Shown: piece after piece, positions 1-7,545 of the stretch
Numbering within the stretch: position 1 is the first letter of the stretch
Layout of the letters: each line of letters starts with the position of its first letter
Assembly: GCA_024635625.1 (NCBI GenBank)
Contig: JAGXIQ010000045.1
Location: 1 to 35,622 of the forward strand
Direction: 5' to 3'
Origin: Loktanella sp.
GTDB lineage: Bacteria; Pseudomonadota; Alphaproteobacteria; Rhodobacterales; Rhodobacteraceae
DNA: 35,622 nt
Made by a program: the position numbers and the translations under genes
The notes under the pieces: model-generated
Told to the model about the DNA's origin: nothing
Database searches by the model: none
The model's input: only the letters and a program-made list of their open reading frames with translations

Positions 1-170
1 ATCTGGGCTTTTACAACAACCGACGACCTCACTCATCGCTTGACGGCAAAACGCCCGATCAGGCCTACTTCAATCAGCCGGTGCCAGACGCGGTAGCGGC
101 ATAACCAAGGCGGAAAAGCACTTAAGAAACGCCCGGAACCTGTTCAGACAAACCGAACCACCTCTCTAAA
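1..170 (+). mobile_element. IS3-family insertion sequence, 3' end only
   Basis: The window opens inside an IS3-type transposase gene (see the CDS at 3-104). About 65 bp of non-coding sequence follow its stop, as is usual between an IS3 orfB stop and the right terminal inverted repeat. The right boundary near 170 is a guess from that spacing; no partner repeat is visible because the left end is outside the window. Confidence 0.6.
3..104 (+). CDS. IS3-family transposase (orfB), C-terminal fragment
   Basis: Only the last 33 codons are in the window. The frame reads FYNNRRPHSSLDGKTPDQAY near its start, which is the C-terminal signature of the DDE integrase core in IS3-family OrfB proteins (the Y-N-x-x-R-P-H-x-x-L segment followed by T-P). 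It ends at a TAA at 102-104. The protein catalyses cut-and-copy transposition of its element. Whether the upstream part is intact cannot be judged. It marks the left edge of the accessory region. Confidence 0.85.
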   Translation: MGFYNNRRPHSSLDGKTPDQAYFNQPVPDAVAA

Positions 171-507
171 CGATCTTAGCCGGGGCCACATGAGAAAAGC
201 TTAAAATCTTCGCGCTGCCGCCGATGCGCAGATTAAGTACGGCAAGCCCATAGCTTACTTCAGCGAAGGGTTTGCCGGACAGTAACGCAGGATCGCCTTG
301 CATGCAGTGCACAAAGTCTTTGGTTAAGTTTACCATTAGATTGAAGGTGAGCCATGCGTTTGTGTTCAGACTGGACCATTTTTACATGTGTCGGCTGTTG
401 GCATACGGTAAGCAGGCAATCGTCAAGTAGGCTGGACGCGGACATCTAGCATGATGAACAGGCCGCGAGCCCTAACGGCTGTTCCAAAATCTGACGTTCG
501 CCGATGT

Positions 508-521
508 TTGATGCAAATCAA
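508..521. promoter_or_regulatory. FNR/FnrL-type binding site
   Basis: The sequence is TTGAT-GCAA-ATCAA, a perfect match to the FNR consensus TTGAT-N4-ATCAA with both half sites intact. A TATGCT hexamer at 543-548 lies where the -10 element of a class II FNR promoter would be: with the box centred at 514.5, a start near 556 puts it at about -41.5. The promoter would fire to the right, towards the small ORF at 591 and the copper gene set. FNR family regulators respond to low oxygen. Activity is inferred, not shown. Confidence 0.7.
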
Positions 522-542
522 AGTTCCGCCGCGTAAAAGGTC

Positions 543-548
543 TATGCT
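543..548 (+). promoter_or_regulatory. Candidate -10 element of the FNR-type promoter
   Basis: TATGCT matches the sigma-70 -10 consensus TATAAT at four of six positions. It sits 21 bp after the FNR-type box, as expected for class II activation with a transcription start near 556. No good -35 hexamer is present, which is common when FNR occupies that position. Confidence 0.4.
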
Positions 549-590
549 AGTGGGATTGGCACACCGCCAAATTTCATCGGTAATGCAGGC

Positions 591-749
591 ATGACCTACA
601 GCAGGCGCTTGGCCGTCGCTCTTTTGGGATTCGCTTTGACTTTCTTCTCTGTTGGTTGCGCGCTTACCTTTATGGTGCCGCCCGGCGCCGATAGCCTGTC
701 CGACCATTTTGCTTGGCACGACTACGCGGCAGGAATGTGGAAACTTTGA
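591..749 (+). CDS. Small putative lipoprotein or secreted peptide (52 aa)
   Basis: An ATG frame of 52 codons starts about 35 bp after the predicted start of the FNR-type promoter. It has two Arg near the N-terminus, a hydrophobic stretch at residues 8-20, and a Cys at 23 after S-V-G. This resembles a signal peptide with a weak lipobox; the usual Leu at -3 is replaced by Ser. The remaining 29 residues are polar, with a His/Trp-containing end. I do not recognise a family. The ribosome binding site is weak (only GCAGG close to the ATG), so the gene is uncertain. It precedes the copper-related genes in the same direction. Confidence 0.35.
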   Translation: MTYSRRLAVALLGFALTFFSVGCALTFMVPPGADSLSDHFAWHDYAAGMWKL

Positions 750-849
750 CGGTCACCTGATGCCAAGGATCTTGTTTCCGGACATGAAAATCAGGATGGC
801 GCCAGTATTCTGCTAACTTGGGATCATGTTGCCCAGAAAGGGGAACGTT

Positions 850-966
850 ATGATGCATGAATATGGAATGGGCTTCGGCACAGGATATGGGCTAATCTGG
901 ACTGTCCTGCTTATTGTGATCGCTGGCGTCGCGGTCATCGCGTTGCTGAAATACCTACGCAAATAA
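850..966 (+). CDS. Small membrane protein (38 aa)
   Basis: A 38-codon ATG frame follows a strong Shine-Dalgarno sequence (AAAGGGGA, 837-844). The N-terminal part is rich in Met, His, Gly and Tyr; residues 15-33 form one hydrophobic helix; the end is K-Y-L-R-K, which predicts the C-terminus inside. Similar His/Met/Gly-rich single-span peptides are common beside copper-handling genes in proteobacteria, so a role in copper handling is plausible but unproven. The DUF302 gene follows 18 bp downstream, and the two look cotranscribed. Its size makes it easy to miss in automatic annotation. Confidence 0.6.
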   Translation: MMHEYGMGFGTGYGLIWTVLLIVIAGVAVIALLKYLRK

Positions 967-984
967 CCCCGAAGGAGAAGCACT

Positions 985-1371
985 TTGGATTATACAATAA
1001 ACCGGACAATTAACGGCGAGAGTTTTCACGACGTCGATACGCGCACGCGTAAGGCACTTTCCGACGCGGGTTTTGGCATTTTAACTGAAATTGACGTCAC
1101 CACGACAATGAAGAAGAAGCTCGACGTCGAGATGCCGCCTTATCGGATCCTTGGTGCCTGCAACCCGAAAATGGCATATCAGGCGATTGAAATGGAACCC
1201 CGGGTGGGCGCGATGCTGCCTTGCAACGTCATCCTGCGCGCAATCGATGGCGGCGTAGAGGTCAGCGCGATTGACCCCGTTATGTCGATGCAGGCCATCG
1301 ACAATTCCGATCTGCACGCCGTTGCGGGTCAGGTGCGCGATCTACTTCGGAAGGCAGTAGAGGCGATCTAA
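985..1371 (+). CDS. DUF302 domain protein
   Basis: A 128-residue protein, the usual size for a stand-alone DUF302. The DUF302 hallmark is in the middle: G-I-L-T-E-I-D followed by a Lys-rich segment, then R-I-L-G-A-C-N-P with A-Y-Q-A-I. DUF302 proteins are small soluble proteins of unknown biochemical role, often found beside heavy-metal or sulfur genes. Translation appears to start at a TTG, chosen because GAAGGAG lies 7 bp before it and no in-frame ATG or GTG fits better. It is one base from the next gene and part of the copper gene set. Confidence 0.85.
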   Translation: MDYTINRTINGESFHDVDTRTRKALSDAGFGILTEIDVTTTMKKKLDVEMPPYRILGACNPKMAYQAIEMEPRVGAMLPCNVILRAIDGGVEVSAIDPVMSMQAIDNSDLHAVAGQVRDLLRKAVEAI

Positions 1372-1372
1372 A

Positions 1373-2044
1373 ATGCGCCGCCAAAGCGGTACTGTCGCAT
1401 TGATTACCCTCTTCGGCGTCGTCGCTGCTGGGGTATGGTTGTTCGCGCCGTCGGTTCTGACCGACGCAAAACGCCTGATGGATCGCGAAACATTAGCGGA
1501 TTTGGTGGCGCGAGCCGGGTTCTGGGGGCCAGCGCTGATCGTTAGCTTGATGACGCTTGCGGTTGTGGCCAGCCCGCTTCCCAGCGCCCCAATCGCTTTG
1601 GTAGCAGGTGCCGCCTACGGACATGTTTGGGGCACTGTTCAGGTCGTGTTGGGGGCCGAACTTGGCGCATTGATCGCGTTTGGCCTTGCGCGGGTGCTAG
1701 GGCGTGATGCGCTGCGGCACTTGTTTGGCGACCGAGTAGACTCGGGATTGCTTGGATCGCAAAATGCATTGACGGCGACGGTGTTTGCGAGCCGCTTGAT
1801 GCCCTTCATATCCTTTGATTTGATCAGTTATGCGGCGGGCCTAAGCGGTCTGCGCGCTTGGCGATTTGCTTTGGCAACCTTAGCCGGGATTGTGCCCGCA
1901 AGTTTTCTGCTGGCGCACGTTGGATCCGAGGCTGCAAGCGGCGATATGGCGCGCGCCACTTGGGCCGTTCTAGGGCTTGGCTTAGTTACCGGATTGCCCC
2001 TCTTATGGGTGGCGACCAAAGGGCACACGCAAGGTCATCAGTGA
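1373..2044 (+). CDS. TVP38/TMEM64 (VTT domain) family membrane protein
   Basis: A 223-residue inner-membrane protein with about five hydrophobic segments. The first is at residues 8-27; a VTT/DedA-like core spans roughly 50-190, with the family pattern P-x-x-P-I-A-L-V-A-G-A-A-Y-G and then G-A-E-L-G-A-L-I-A-F. Related proteins (DedA, TVP38) are implicated in lipid scrambling and membrane homeostasis, and in bacteria VTT genes often sit beside metal-resistance genes. The ATG follows the DUF302 stop by one base, so translation is probably coupled. A specific substrate cannot be assigned. Confidence 0.85.
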   Translation: MRRQSGTVALITLFGVVAAGVWLFAPSVLTDAKRLMDRETLADLVARAGFWGPALIVSLMTLAVVASPLPSAPIALVAGAAYGHVWGTVQVVLGAELGALIAFGLARVLGRDALRHLFGDRVDSGLLGSQNALTATVFASRLMPFISFDLISYAAGLSGLRAWRFALATLAGIVPASFLLAHVGSEAASGDMARATWAVLGLGLVTGLPLLWVATKGHTQGHQ

Positions 2045-2074
2045 TGATCAAAGAGGTTTGGCGCTTTCCAGCGA

Positions 2075-4453
2075 TTGGATGGTTCAGGCCATGACGACAC
2101 AGCAGAAAGTTGGCACGACATGGAACACGAGCATCACAAGACAAGTAATCCTATCCCAACAGCGGCCAAAACAGCAATAGACCCGGTCTGCGGCATGACG
2201 GTCGCAATCGTGCCAGAGGCGCGGAAGGCCAAGTACCAAGATAAGACGTTCCATTTCTGCTCTGACAAATGCAAAACGAAATTCGAGGGTGATCCTTGGT
2301 TCTATGCCAGTGGTCGCGCGGCGGAAAAGCCCAAGACCGCCGCGCCAGGCGTCCAATATACATGCCCGATGCACCCAGAGGTAATCCGTGATGTTCCGGG
2401 GGCCTGCCCACTTTGCGGTATGGCTCTGGAACCATTGACGCCCACGGATGAACCATCGCACGAGTTGGTGGATTTCACCCGCCGGCTCTGGATTAGCGTG
2501 GCGGCTGCGGCGCCCCTGATTGTGCTAACAATGGGTGGCATGGTCGGTTTGCCGATCCGGGACTGGCTTGGGCATCAGATGTCCGCCTACATAGAGTTCC
2601 TGTTGGCCACGCCAATCGTCCTGTGGGCCGCCCTGCCATTTTTCCAACGCGGATGGGATTCGATTATCAACCGCAGTCCGAACATGTGGACATTGATTTC
2701 GCTAGGGGTTGGATCGGCCTATATCTACTCCTTGTTCGCGACGTTTCTGCCCGGCGCCTTTCCAGACATTTACCGCATGGAGGGCGGGGTAGGCACGTAC
2801 TTCGAAGCGTCGGTAGTTATCGTGGCCCTGATTTTTGTCGGCCAAGTCCTTGAACTGCGGGCGCGTGAACGGACGGGCGACGCGATCCGCGCCCTTCTGG
2901 ATCTTGCGCCCAAGACTGCTCGGCGTATTACGCCGTCCGGCGAGGAATACGACGCCCCACTGGATAACGTGATCAAGGGTGACCTTCTGCGCGTGCGACC
3001 GGGCGAGGCTGTGCCCGTCGACGGCGAAGTGACCGATGGCCATTCGTCTTTTGACGAAAGCATGATCACCGGGGAATCCTTGCCGGTGGAAAAGTCTACT
3101 GGTGATACCGTTACTGGCGGTACGATCAATAAATCCGGCACCATAGCGATGCGGGCGACAAAAGTCGGCGCAGACACCGTGCTGTCGAAGATTGTAGAGA
3201 TGGTATCGAACGCCAAAAGGTCGCGGGCACCGATCCAAGGTTTGGCTGACAGGGTCTCTGCCATTTTTGTCCCGACCGTTGTCGCGGTTGCCGTCGCGGC
3301 GTTCGTTGGATGGTTCATGTTCGGGCCAAACCCGTCGTTTGTGCATTCGATCGCGGCTGCGGTTTCTGTCCTTATCATAGCCTGTCCCTGTGCGCTTGGA
3401 CTAGCGACCCCAATTTCAATCACGACCGCTGCGGGACGCGGGGCGCAGGCCGGCGTTCTGATCAAGGATGCAGAGGCATTGGAACGAATGGCGCGGGTCG
3501 ACACCCTGATCGTGGATAAGACGGGCACTTTGACCATGGGCAAGCCGCAGTTGACCGATGTCGTAGCCTTCACCGGTGCGACCGAAGATATTGTGTTGTC
3601 GCTGGCCGCCGCGCTGGAACACGCGTCGGAACATCCTCTGGCAGAGGCCATAGTCGCCGGTGCCAAGACGCGAGGAATTACGCCGTGGACCGCCACGGAT
3701 TTCGACGCAGTGACCGGCAAAGGTGTCAAAGGCACTGTGGATGGACAAGCGGTATCTTTTGGCAACAGCGCCATGATGGCCGCAATGGGGCTAGAGACTG
3801 TAGCCGCGACCAAAGCGGCGGAAGATTTGCAAGCCGAAGGCAAGACCGCCATGTTTCTTGCCCGCGACGGGGTTCTGATTGGCATCGTGGCTGTGGCCGA
3901 CCAAATTAAGGATACGACGGCAGAGGCGATCCGGGAACTGCACGATCTGGGCCTTCGCGTCATCATGGCGACAGGCGACAATGCCCGCACCGCACAGGTC
4001 GTGGCAGACCAACTTGGCATTGACGATGTTCGGGCCGGGGTGCTGCCCGAGGACAAAAAGGCACTCGTGGACAGCTTGCGCGCCTATGGTTGCTTTATCG
4101 CTATGGCGGGCGACGGCGTGAATGACGCGCCTGCGCTTGCTGCTGCGGATGTTGGCATTGCCATGGGCACTGGTGCTGACGTCGCGATGGAAAGTGCGGG
4201 TATCACGCTGCTAGGTGGCGACCTAACGGGCATCGTTCGGGCGCGCAAACTAGCGGTGGCCACGTTGCGCAACATAAAGCAAAATCTGTTCTTTGCCTTT
4301 GCTTACAACGCAATTGGTATCCCTGTGGCGGCCGGTCTGCTTTACCCCGTCTTTGGCGTGCTGCTGTCACCGATGATCGCTGCTGCAGCCATGAGCTTGT
4401 CGTCCGTTTCGGTCATCTCTAATGCCCTGCGTCTGCGACGGGTGGCGCTATGA
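2075..4453 (+). CDS. copA: Copper-translocating P1B-type ATPase with YHS-like and metal-ribbon N-terminus
   Basis: A 792-residue Cu(I) export ATPase. Instead of the usual HMA domain, the N-terminus has a YHS/TRASH-like motif (D-P-V-C-G-M with Cys39, then F-C-S-D-K-C at 61-66) and a ribbon domain (Y-T-C-P-M-H-P-E-V at 95-103, C-P-L-C-G-M at 111-116). Then come the TM helices, the T-G-E-S actuator loop, the CPC transport motif (Cys437-Pro-Cys439), the phosphorylation motif D481-K-T-G-T, the S-E-H-P nucleotide-binding motif and G-D-G-V-N-D-A-P. The last TM carries M-S-L-S-S, typical of Cu(I) P1B-1 pumps. It should move Cu(I) from cytoplasm to periplasm at the expense of ATP. The start is uncertain: an in-frame ATG at 2120 (codon 16, ahead of a His-rich stretch) is equally possible. 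Confidence 0.93.
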   Translation: MDGSGHDDTAESWHDMEHEHHKTSNPIPTAAKTAIDPVCGMTVAIVPEARKAKYQDKTFHFCSDKCKTKFEGDPWFYASGRAAEKPKTAAPGVQYTCPMHPEVIRDVPGACPLCGMALEPLTPTDEPSHELVDFTRRLWISVAAAAPLIVLTMGGMVGLPIRDWLGHQMSAYIEFLLATPIVLWAALPFFQRGWDSIINRSPNMWTLISLGVGSAYIYSLFATFLPGAFPDIYRMEGGVGTYFEASVVIVALIFVGQVLELRARERTGDAIRALLDLAPKTARRITPSGEEYDAPLDNVIKGDLLRVRPGEAVPVDGEVTDGHSSFDESMITGESLPVEKSTGDTVTGGTINKSGTIAMRATKVGADTVLSKIVEMVSNAKRSRAPIQGLADRVSAIFVPTVVAVAVAAFVGWFMFGPNPSFVHSIAAAVSVLIIACPCALGLATPISITTAAGRGAQAGVLIKDAEALERMARVDTLIVDKTGTLTMGKPQLTDVVAFTGATEDIVLSLAAALEHASEHPLAEAIVAGAKTRGITPWTATDFDAVTGKGVKGTVDGQAVSFGNSAMMAAMGLETVAATKAAEDLQAEGKTAMFLARDGVLIGIVAVADQIKDTTAEAIRELHDLGLRVIMATGDNARTAQVVADQLGIDDVRAGVLPEDKKALVDSLRAYGCFIAMAGDGVNDAPALAAADVGIAMGTGADVAMESAGITLLGGDLTGIVRARKLAVATLRNIKQNLFFAFAYNAIGIPVAAGLLYPVFGVLLSPMIAAAAMSLSSVSVISNALRLRRVAL

Positions 4454-4783
4454 TCAGAAGGTAAGGCGGTATCACATAAGAGACTTGCACGACCCCTGTG
4501 TGGTTCATGGCAACAGCGTCCCCATGCTAGATCCAATAGCGTCGCGACGGGTGGCGCACGCTAAGTTGGTGCTCGTCCATCCACCCTCATATCATGATAG
4601 ACGAGGTGCCCATTACCGGAAAAAATTTGGTCGCAATTGTTGTCATCGTGGCCAAGAAACAACTTTTACGACCCGCACCATTCCAAAGTGACCAAATGAA
4701 CGGAGGTCAAAATACCCCCCTAAGGTATGGAAGCTGTGCCTTTCTGCGTATAGTCCGTTTAGGAATCAGAATGAGGAACTGTG
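4454..4783 (+). other. Intergenic region between copA and csoR
   Basis: About 330 bp without a convincing gene. A frame from an ATG at 4594 reads a short hydrophobic stretch but runs on into the csoR leader with no family resemblance, so I left it out. The region holds the CsoR-type operator at 4712-4728. A possible -10 (TATAGT, 4749-4754) lies upstream of csoR. No terminator hairpin with a T-run is visible behind copA. Confidence 0.5.
4712..4728. promoter_or_regulatory. Candidate CsoR operator
   Basis: The site is ATACC-CCCCTAA-GGTAT: two perfect 5-bp inverted arms around a C-tract, resembling the pseudo-palindromic TACCCC...GGGTA sites bound by CsoR-family repressors. It lies 56 bp before the csoR start and overlaps the expected promoter, so autorepression relieved by Cu(I) is the natural reading. 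I saw no second copy upstream of the copA gene set. Confidence 0.6.
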
Positions 4784-5056
4784 GTGAAGCAAGACAAACA
4801 AAAGACCCTTGATCGACTGGCGCGATTAGAGGGCCAAGTGCGTGGCGTCGCCCGCATGGTCGAAGGGGATCGCTACTGCGTCGACATTCTGGCCCAGACT
4901 GCGGCAGTAAGGTCTGCGCTAAAGGCCGTGGATCGTATGCTGTTGGAAAATCATGCGAACCATTGTGTGCAGACCGCCATTGAAAGTGGCGATCCCGCTG
5001 AACAGCGTGCGAAATTTCAGGAACTCATTGCTTTGCTGCAAAAAACGCAAGGCTAG
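4784..5056 (+). CDS. csoR: CsoR-type copper-sensing transcriptional repressor
   Basis: A 90-residue all-helical DNA-binding repressor of the CsoR/RcnR/FrmR family. The N-terminal helix has [11 protein letters not shown]. The three ligands expected for Cu(I) sensing are present: Cys32, His57 and Cys61, with the same spacing as C36-H61-C65 of the mycobacterial CsoR. The final Cys, where RcnR and FrmR differ, supports copper over nickel or formaldehyde. Two in-frame GTG codons are adjacent (4781, 4784); the second is chosen because GAGGA at 4773-4777 is better spaced to it. A CsoR-like operator lies just upstream and the Cu ATPase gene precedes it. Cu(I) binding should release the repressor from DNA. 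Confidence 0.88.
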   Translation: MKQDKQKTLDRLARLEGQVRGVARMVEGDRYCVDILAQTAAVRSALKAVDRMLLENHANHCVQTAIESGDPAEQRAKFQELIALLQKTQG

Positions 5057-5090
5057 CCCACTTTGGACCAACCCATCCTGCCGGTATTTT

Positions 5091-5486
5091 ATGGGATTTC
5101 AGCTGAGCGTGAAACATCGGCGCATTCATGTCGTATCTATTATGGGTGTCGCCATCAACGTCAACATTTCGATTTTGTTTACTTTGGGCCTCCTGTTCAC
5201 AGAGGTTACCCGTCACCAAGTGGGGCCAATGATGCTGTGGCAGCCCTAGATTGGGACGATTGACTGGCCCGCATTTGCCCTGCTTGTCTTGTGCGTCGTT
5301 CCAGCGTTTTTGCTAACCTTGGGCGTTATACCCATATTGCGCGTCGCGGCGATAATGGGCACAGTATTCCGGCTGATCCTCAGAAGTTTTCGTGATGGGG
5401 CCGCTCTTTTTCAGCGCGATTTTATAAAAACAGGCGTTAATTTAGATTCAGAGAAAGCTCGATTTTTTCGTCTCCCAAAGCTTTAA
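5091..5486 (+). pseudogene. Small membrane protein gene interrupted by an in-frame amber codon
   Basis: One continuous frame from the ATG at 5091 to the TAA at 5484-5486 is broken only by a TAG at 5247-5249. Before the TAG it encodes 52 residues with one hydrophobic helix (about residues 15-42). After it come 78 codons with a second strong helix followed by a basic segment. Both halves look like membrane protein, which suggests one gene of about 131 codons hit by a nonsense mutation. I do not recognise the family and no good ribosome binding site is evident. Alternatively these are chance frames in AT-richer intergenic DNA. Confidence 0.4.
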
Positions 5487-5609
5487 ATGAAGAAATGCCT
5501 GCGAAAGCTAATTTTTGATTGTGCGGCGTCTAGCGCGTAAGCATCTAACATCTAGGCTAAAACTAACTGGCCATTTTAATCTTGTGCAGGGAATTGCGAT
5601 GATCGGAAT

Positions 5610-6212
5610 ATGAAGCACAACATCGAGGAATTGCGAGTTGATTTTGTAACCGGTGCGGTTGCGCATCGGCTCCGGTTTGGTGGGGGTAGGGGGCAAGCTC
5701 TTGCGAAAGCGATGGGTTTGCGTGCCGGCAAAACGCCGATGATTGTTGATGCGACCGCCGGGTTGGGTCGCGACGCTTTCTTATTGGCGTCTCTTGGAGC
5801 GCAGGTTGTGCTGATCGAGCGGTCAGAGAAAATGCATTCCTTACTGGTCCAGGGCTTGGACAGAGCTGCAAGTGAAGGAGGCGACTTACGCGAAATCATT
5901 GGCCGCATGACGCTTTTAAAGGGCGATGCTAAGGACTTGTTACAAGAGCTTTCCGCCGAAGCAATTCTGATCGACCCAATGCATCCACAGCGCAAAAATT
6001 CCGCCTTGGTGAAGCTAGAGCTACGACAAGTCCGTGAAATCGTTGGCACTGACGACGACGCAGTAGATTTGGTGCGTGTGGCGCTCGAAACTGCACGCAG
6101 CCGCGTTGTTCTAAAGTGGCCAGCGAAAGCAGACCCTATCGAAGGCGTTAGAAAATGTTCTCATCAGATATTCGGAAAAACAACGCGTTATGATGTATTT
6201 ATGGTCGGGTGA
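5610..6212 (+). CDS. rsmJ: RsmJ-like 16S rRNA (guanine-N2) methyltransferase, short N-terminus
   Basis: A 200-residue class I SAM-dependent methyltransferase. RsmJ hallmarks occur in order: V-D-F-V-T-G-A-V-A-H-R near residue 10, F-G-G-G-R-G-Q-A, the SAM motif D-A-T-A-G-L-G-R-D-A-F, then I-D-P-M-H-P-Q-R-K-N-S-A-L-V-K, where the D-P-M-x-P stretch is catalytic. In E. coli this enzyme makes m2G1516 in 16S rRNA. The protein lacks about 50 N-terminal residues of the E. coli enzyme; the upstream frame is closed by a stop and has no start, so this is the natural form or a trimmed one. RsmJ is best known from gammaproteobacteria, so transfer is possible. It stands alone on the + strand. Confidence 0.85.
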   Translation: MKHNIEELRVDFVTGAVAHRLRFGGGRGQALAKAMGLRAGKTPMIVDATAGLGRDAFLLASLGAQVVLIERSEKMHSLLVQGLDRAASEGGDLREIIGRMTLLKGDAKDLLQELSAEAILIDPMHPQRKNSALVKLELRQVREIVGTDDDAVDLVRVALETARSRVVLKWPAKADPIEGVRKCSHQIFGKTTRYDVFMVG

Positions 6213-6225
6213 TACACCGTATCAC
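6209..6225. repeat. Perfect 7-bp inverted repeat at the rsmJ stop codon
   Basis: GTGATAC-ACC-GTATCAC overlaps the TGA stop of the methyltransferase gene. As RNA it would fold into a 7-bp hairpin with a 3-nt loop. No T-run follows, so it is not a classical intrinsic terminator. It could be a transcript 3'-end stabiliser or a protein-binding palindrome. Confidence 0.45.
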
Positions 6226-6417
6226 GTCTTCGACTAGAAACGCGCATTACGGCGCAGGGCTCTAAAAGAGGGTCATGTAAAGGCATTCAGCGCCTAGGGT
6301 GCTGTCTGTTCTAGATGTCTCGCGGCTTTAGGAAATTTGTGGCGTGACCAGATGGTCGCAAAACCTTAACTAATTTAATCTTAGACTGTTCGCTGACCGA
6401 AAAGGTCCCTAGCATGG

Positions 6418-6457
6418 TCAACGGTTTCGCCTTGATACTGTATCGAGTGACCGTTGA
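6418..6457 (+). promoter_or_regulatory. Leader hairpin covering the ribosome binding site of the YceI-OmpA gene
   Basis: Outer arms TCAACGGT (6418-6425) and ACCGTTGA (6450-6457) are perfectly complementary. Inside them CTTGATA (6431-6437) and TATCGAG (6441-6447) pair with one G-U. The 3' outer arm runs into GAAGGA (6456-6461), the probable Shine-Dalgarno sequence of the gene starting at 6472. Folding could limit ribosome access, so this may be a translational control element. Confidence 0.4.
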
Positions 6458-6471
6458 AGGATGTGCCGATC

Positions 6472-7545
6472 ATGACGATGACGCCCGACCTGCTGGCAAA
6501 GCGAATTTATGTAATACTTCTGATGCTATGTCTTGCTGTTTTTGGAACGGCTAGGGCAACTGCGCAGGACGCATTTGCCGGGGGCTGGACACTGACCCCC
6601 GAGATGTCGAACCTGCGGTTCCAATCGGTCAAAAAGCAAACCGTTGTGGAATCCAGCACCTTTGCGACGCTTCAAGGCAGCATCGAGGAAAATGGCGCGG
6701 CTCAGGTGACGGTGTTGCTCGATTCCGTAGACACCAAGATTGACCTGCGCAATGTGCGGATGCGGTTCCTGTTTTTTGAAACTTTCCTATTCCCGCAGGC
6801 CACGATCACCGCACAGATTGACCCAACCGCGCTTGCCGATCTGGCGCAGGTTCGGCGCAAGGTGATCCCAATCAGCTATACTCTCGATTTGCATGGGGTC
6901 AGCAAGACGCAGGACACGACGGTTGTCGCGACACTGCTAAGCAATGACATGGTTTCGATTGCATCGGACGCACCAATTTCCATTGCAGTCGCGGACTTTG
7001 ACTTAGCGGCGGGTCTGGAAAAGCTGCAAGAGGCGGCAGGCGTTGAAATTATTCCGTCAGCGACGATCAGTTTTGATTGGGTATTCGTCCGCAACACGGG
7101 GACCGCCGCACCGGCACCTGTACCGGCAGCAGCGGCGCCTGCTTCTGCTGCCTTGGAAACACCCGGTAATTTCGATAGCGAGGCCTGCAAGGGCCGCTTC
7201 GAAATCCTGTCACGAACGGGCAACATCTATTTCACGTCCGGCTCTGCCCGACTGGAAGACAAGAGTGCGTCATTGTTGGACAGTCTGGCTGATATCGTGT
7301 CGCGCTGTCCCGGCATGGTAGTCGAAGTAGGCGGTCATACAGATTCAGTTGGCAGTGACGCTTTGAACATGGACCTGTCAGAGGCCCGCGCTGCGGCGGT
7401 CATCAGCTATCTGGTGGGCAAGGGTTTGGGGCGCGATGCATTGGTCAGCAAAGGCTATGGCGAGACGACACCGATAGCAGACAACGCAACAAAAGAAGGC
7501 CGTTGGAAGAACCGCCGCATCGGATTTACGGTGTTAGAGAACTGA
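6472..7545 (+). CDS. Periplasmic/outer-membrane YceI-like and OmpA-domain fusion protein
   Basis: A 357-residue exported protein. A signal peptide ends near residue 33 (A-R-A-T-A-Q-D). Residues 35-205 form a YceI-like domain (lipocalin-type isoprenoid binder family; starts W-T-L-T-P-E-M-S-N-L-R-F and contains F-P-Q-A-T-I-T). An Ala/Pro linker follows, and residues about 240-355 are an OmpA C-terminal peptidoglycan-binding domain with G-H-T-D-S-V-G and N-M-D-L-S-E-A-R-A. It should anchor to peptidoglycan and may bind a lipid or amphiphile. The ATG at 6472 is preferred over the upstream TTG 6454 because it places the signal peptide well and has GAAGGA before it. Its stop overlaps the start of the caspase gene. 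Confidence 0.8.
   Translation: MTMTPDLLAKRIYVILLMLCLAVFGTARATAQDAFAGGWTLTPEMSNLRFQSVKKQTVVESSTFATLQGSIEENGAAQVTVLLDSVDTKIDLRNVRMRFLFFETFLFPQATITAQIDPTALADLAQVRRKVIPISYTLDLHGVSKTQDTTVVATLLSNDMVSIASDAPISIAVADFDLAAGLEKLQEAAGVEIIPSATISFDWVFVRNTGTAAPAPVPAAAAPASAALETPGNFDSEACKGRFEILSRTGNIYFTSGSARLEDKSASLLDSLADIVSRCPGMVVEVGGHTDSVGSDALNMDLSEARAAAVISYLVGKGLGRDALVSKGYGETTPIADNATKEGRWKNRRIGFTVLEN

Larger units (their letters stand above)
105..590. other. Non-coding or decayed stretch between IS3 remnant and FNR-type promoter
   Basis: I see no convincing gene here. The open frames are short and lack good ribosome binding sites. One minus-strand frame (166-336, 56 codons from an ATG) reads smoothly and could be the tail of a decayed gene next to the IS end, but I do not recognise it. 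The only clear signal is the FNR-type box at 508-521, listed separately. Confidence 0.5.

Noticed and set aside
740..800. CueR/MerR-type promoter before the 38-aa membrane peptide
   Set aside because: A TTGACG hexamer is present at 746-751, but no -10 fits at 17-19 bp and the required dyad (ACCTTCC...GGAAGGT type) is absent.
2770..4056. Long minus-strand open frame (428 codons) opposite copA
   Set aside because: It lies fully inside the copA gene and is low-complexity Ser/Ala/Thr-rich, as expected from the reverse strand of a GC-rich gene; no family motif is visible.
4594..4812. Frame with a hydrophobic start between copA and csoR
   Set aside because: It runs through the CsoR operator and into csoR in another frame, with no conserved motif; more likely chance.
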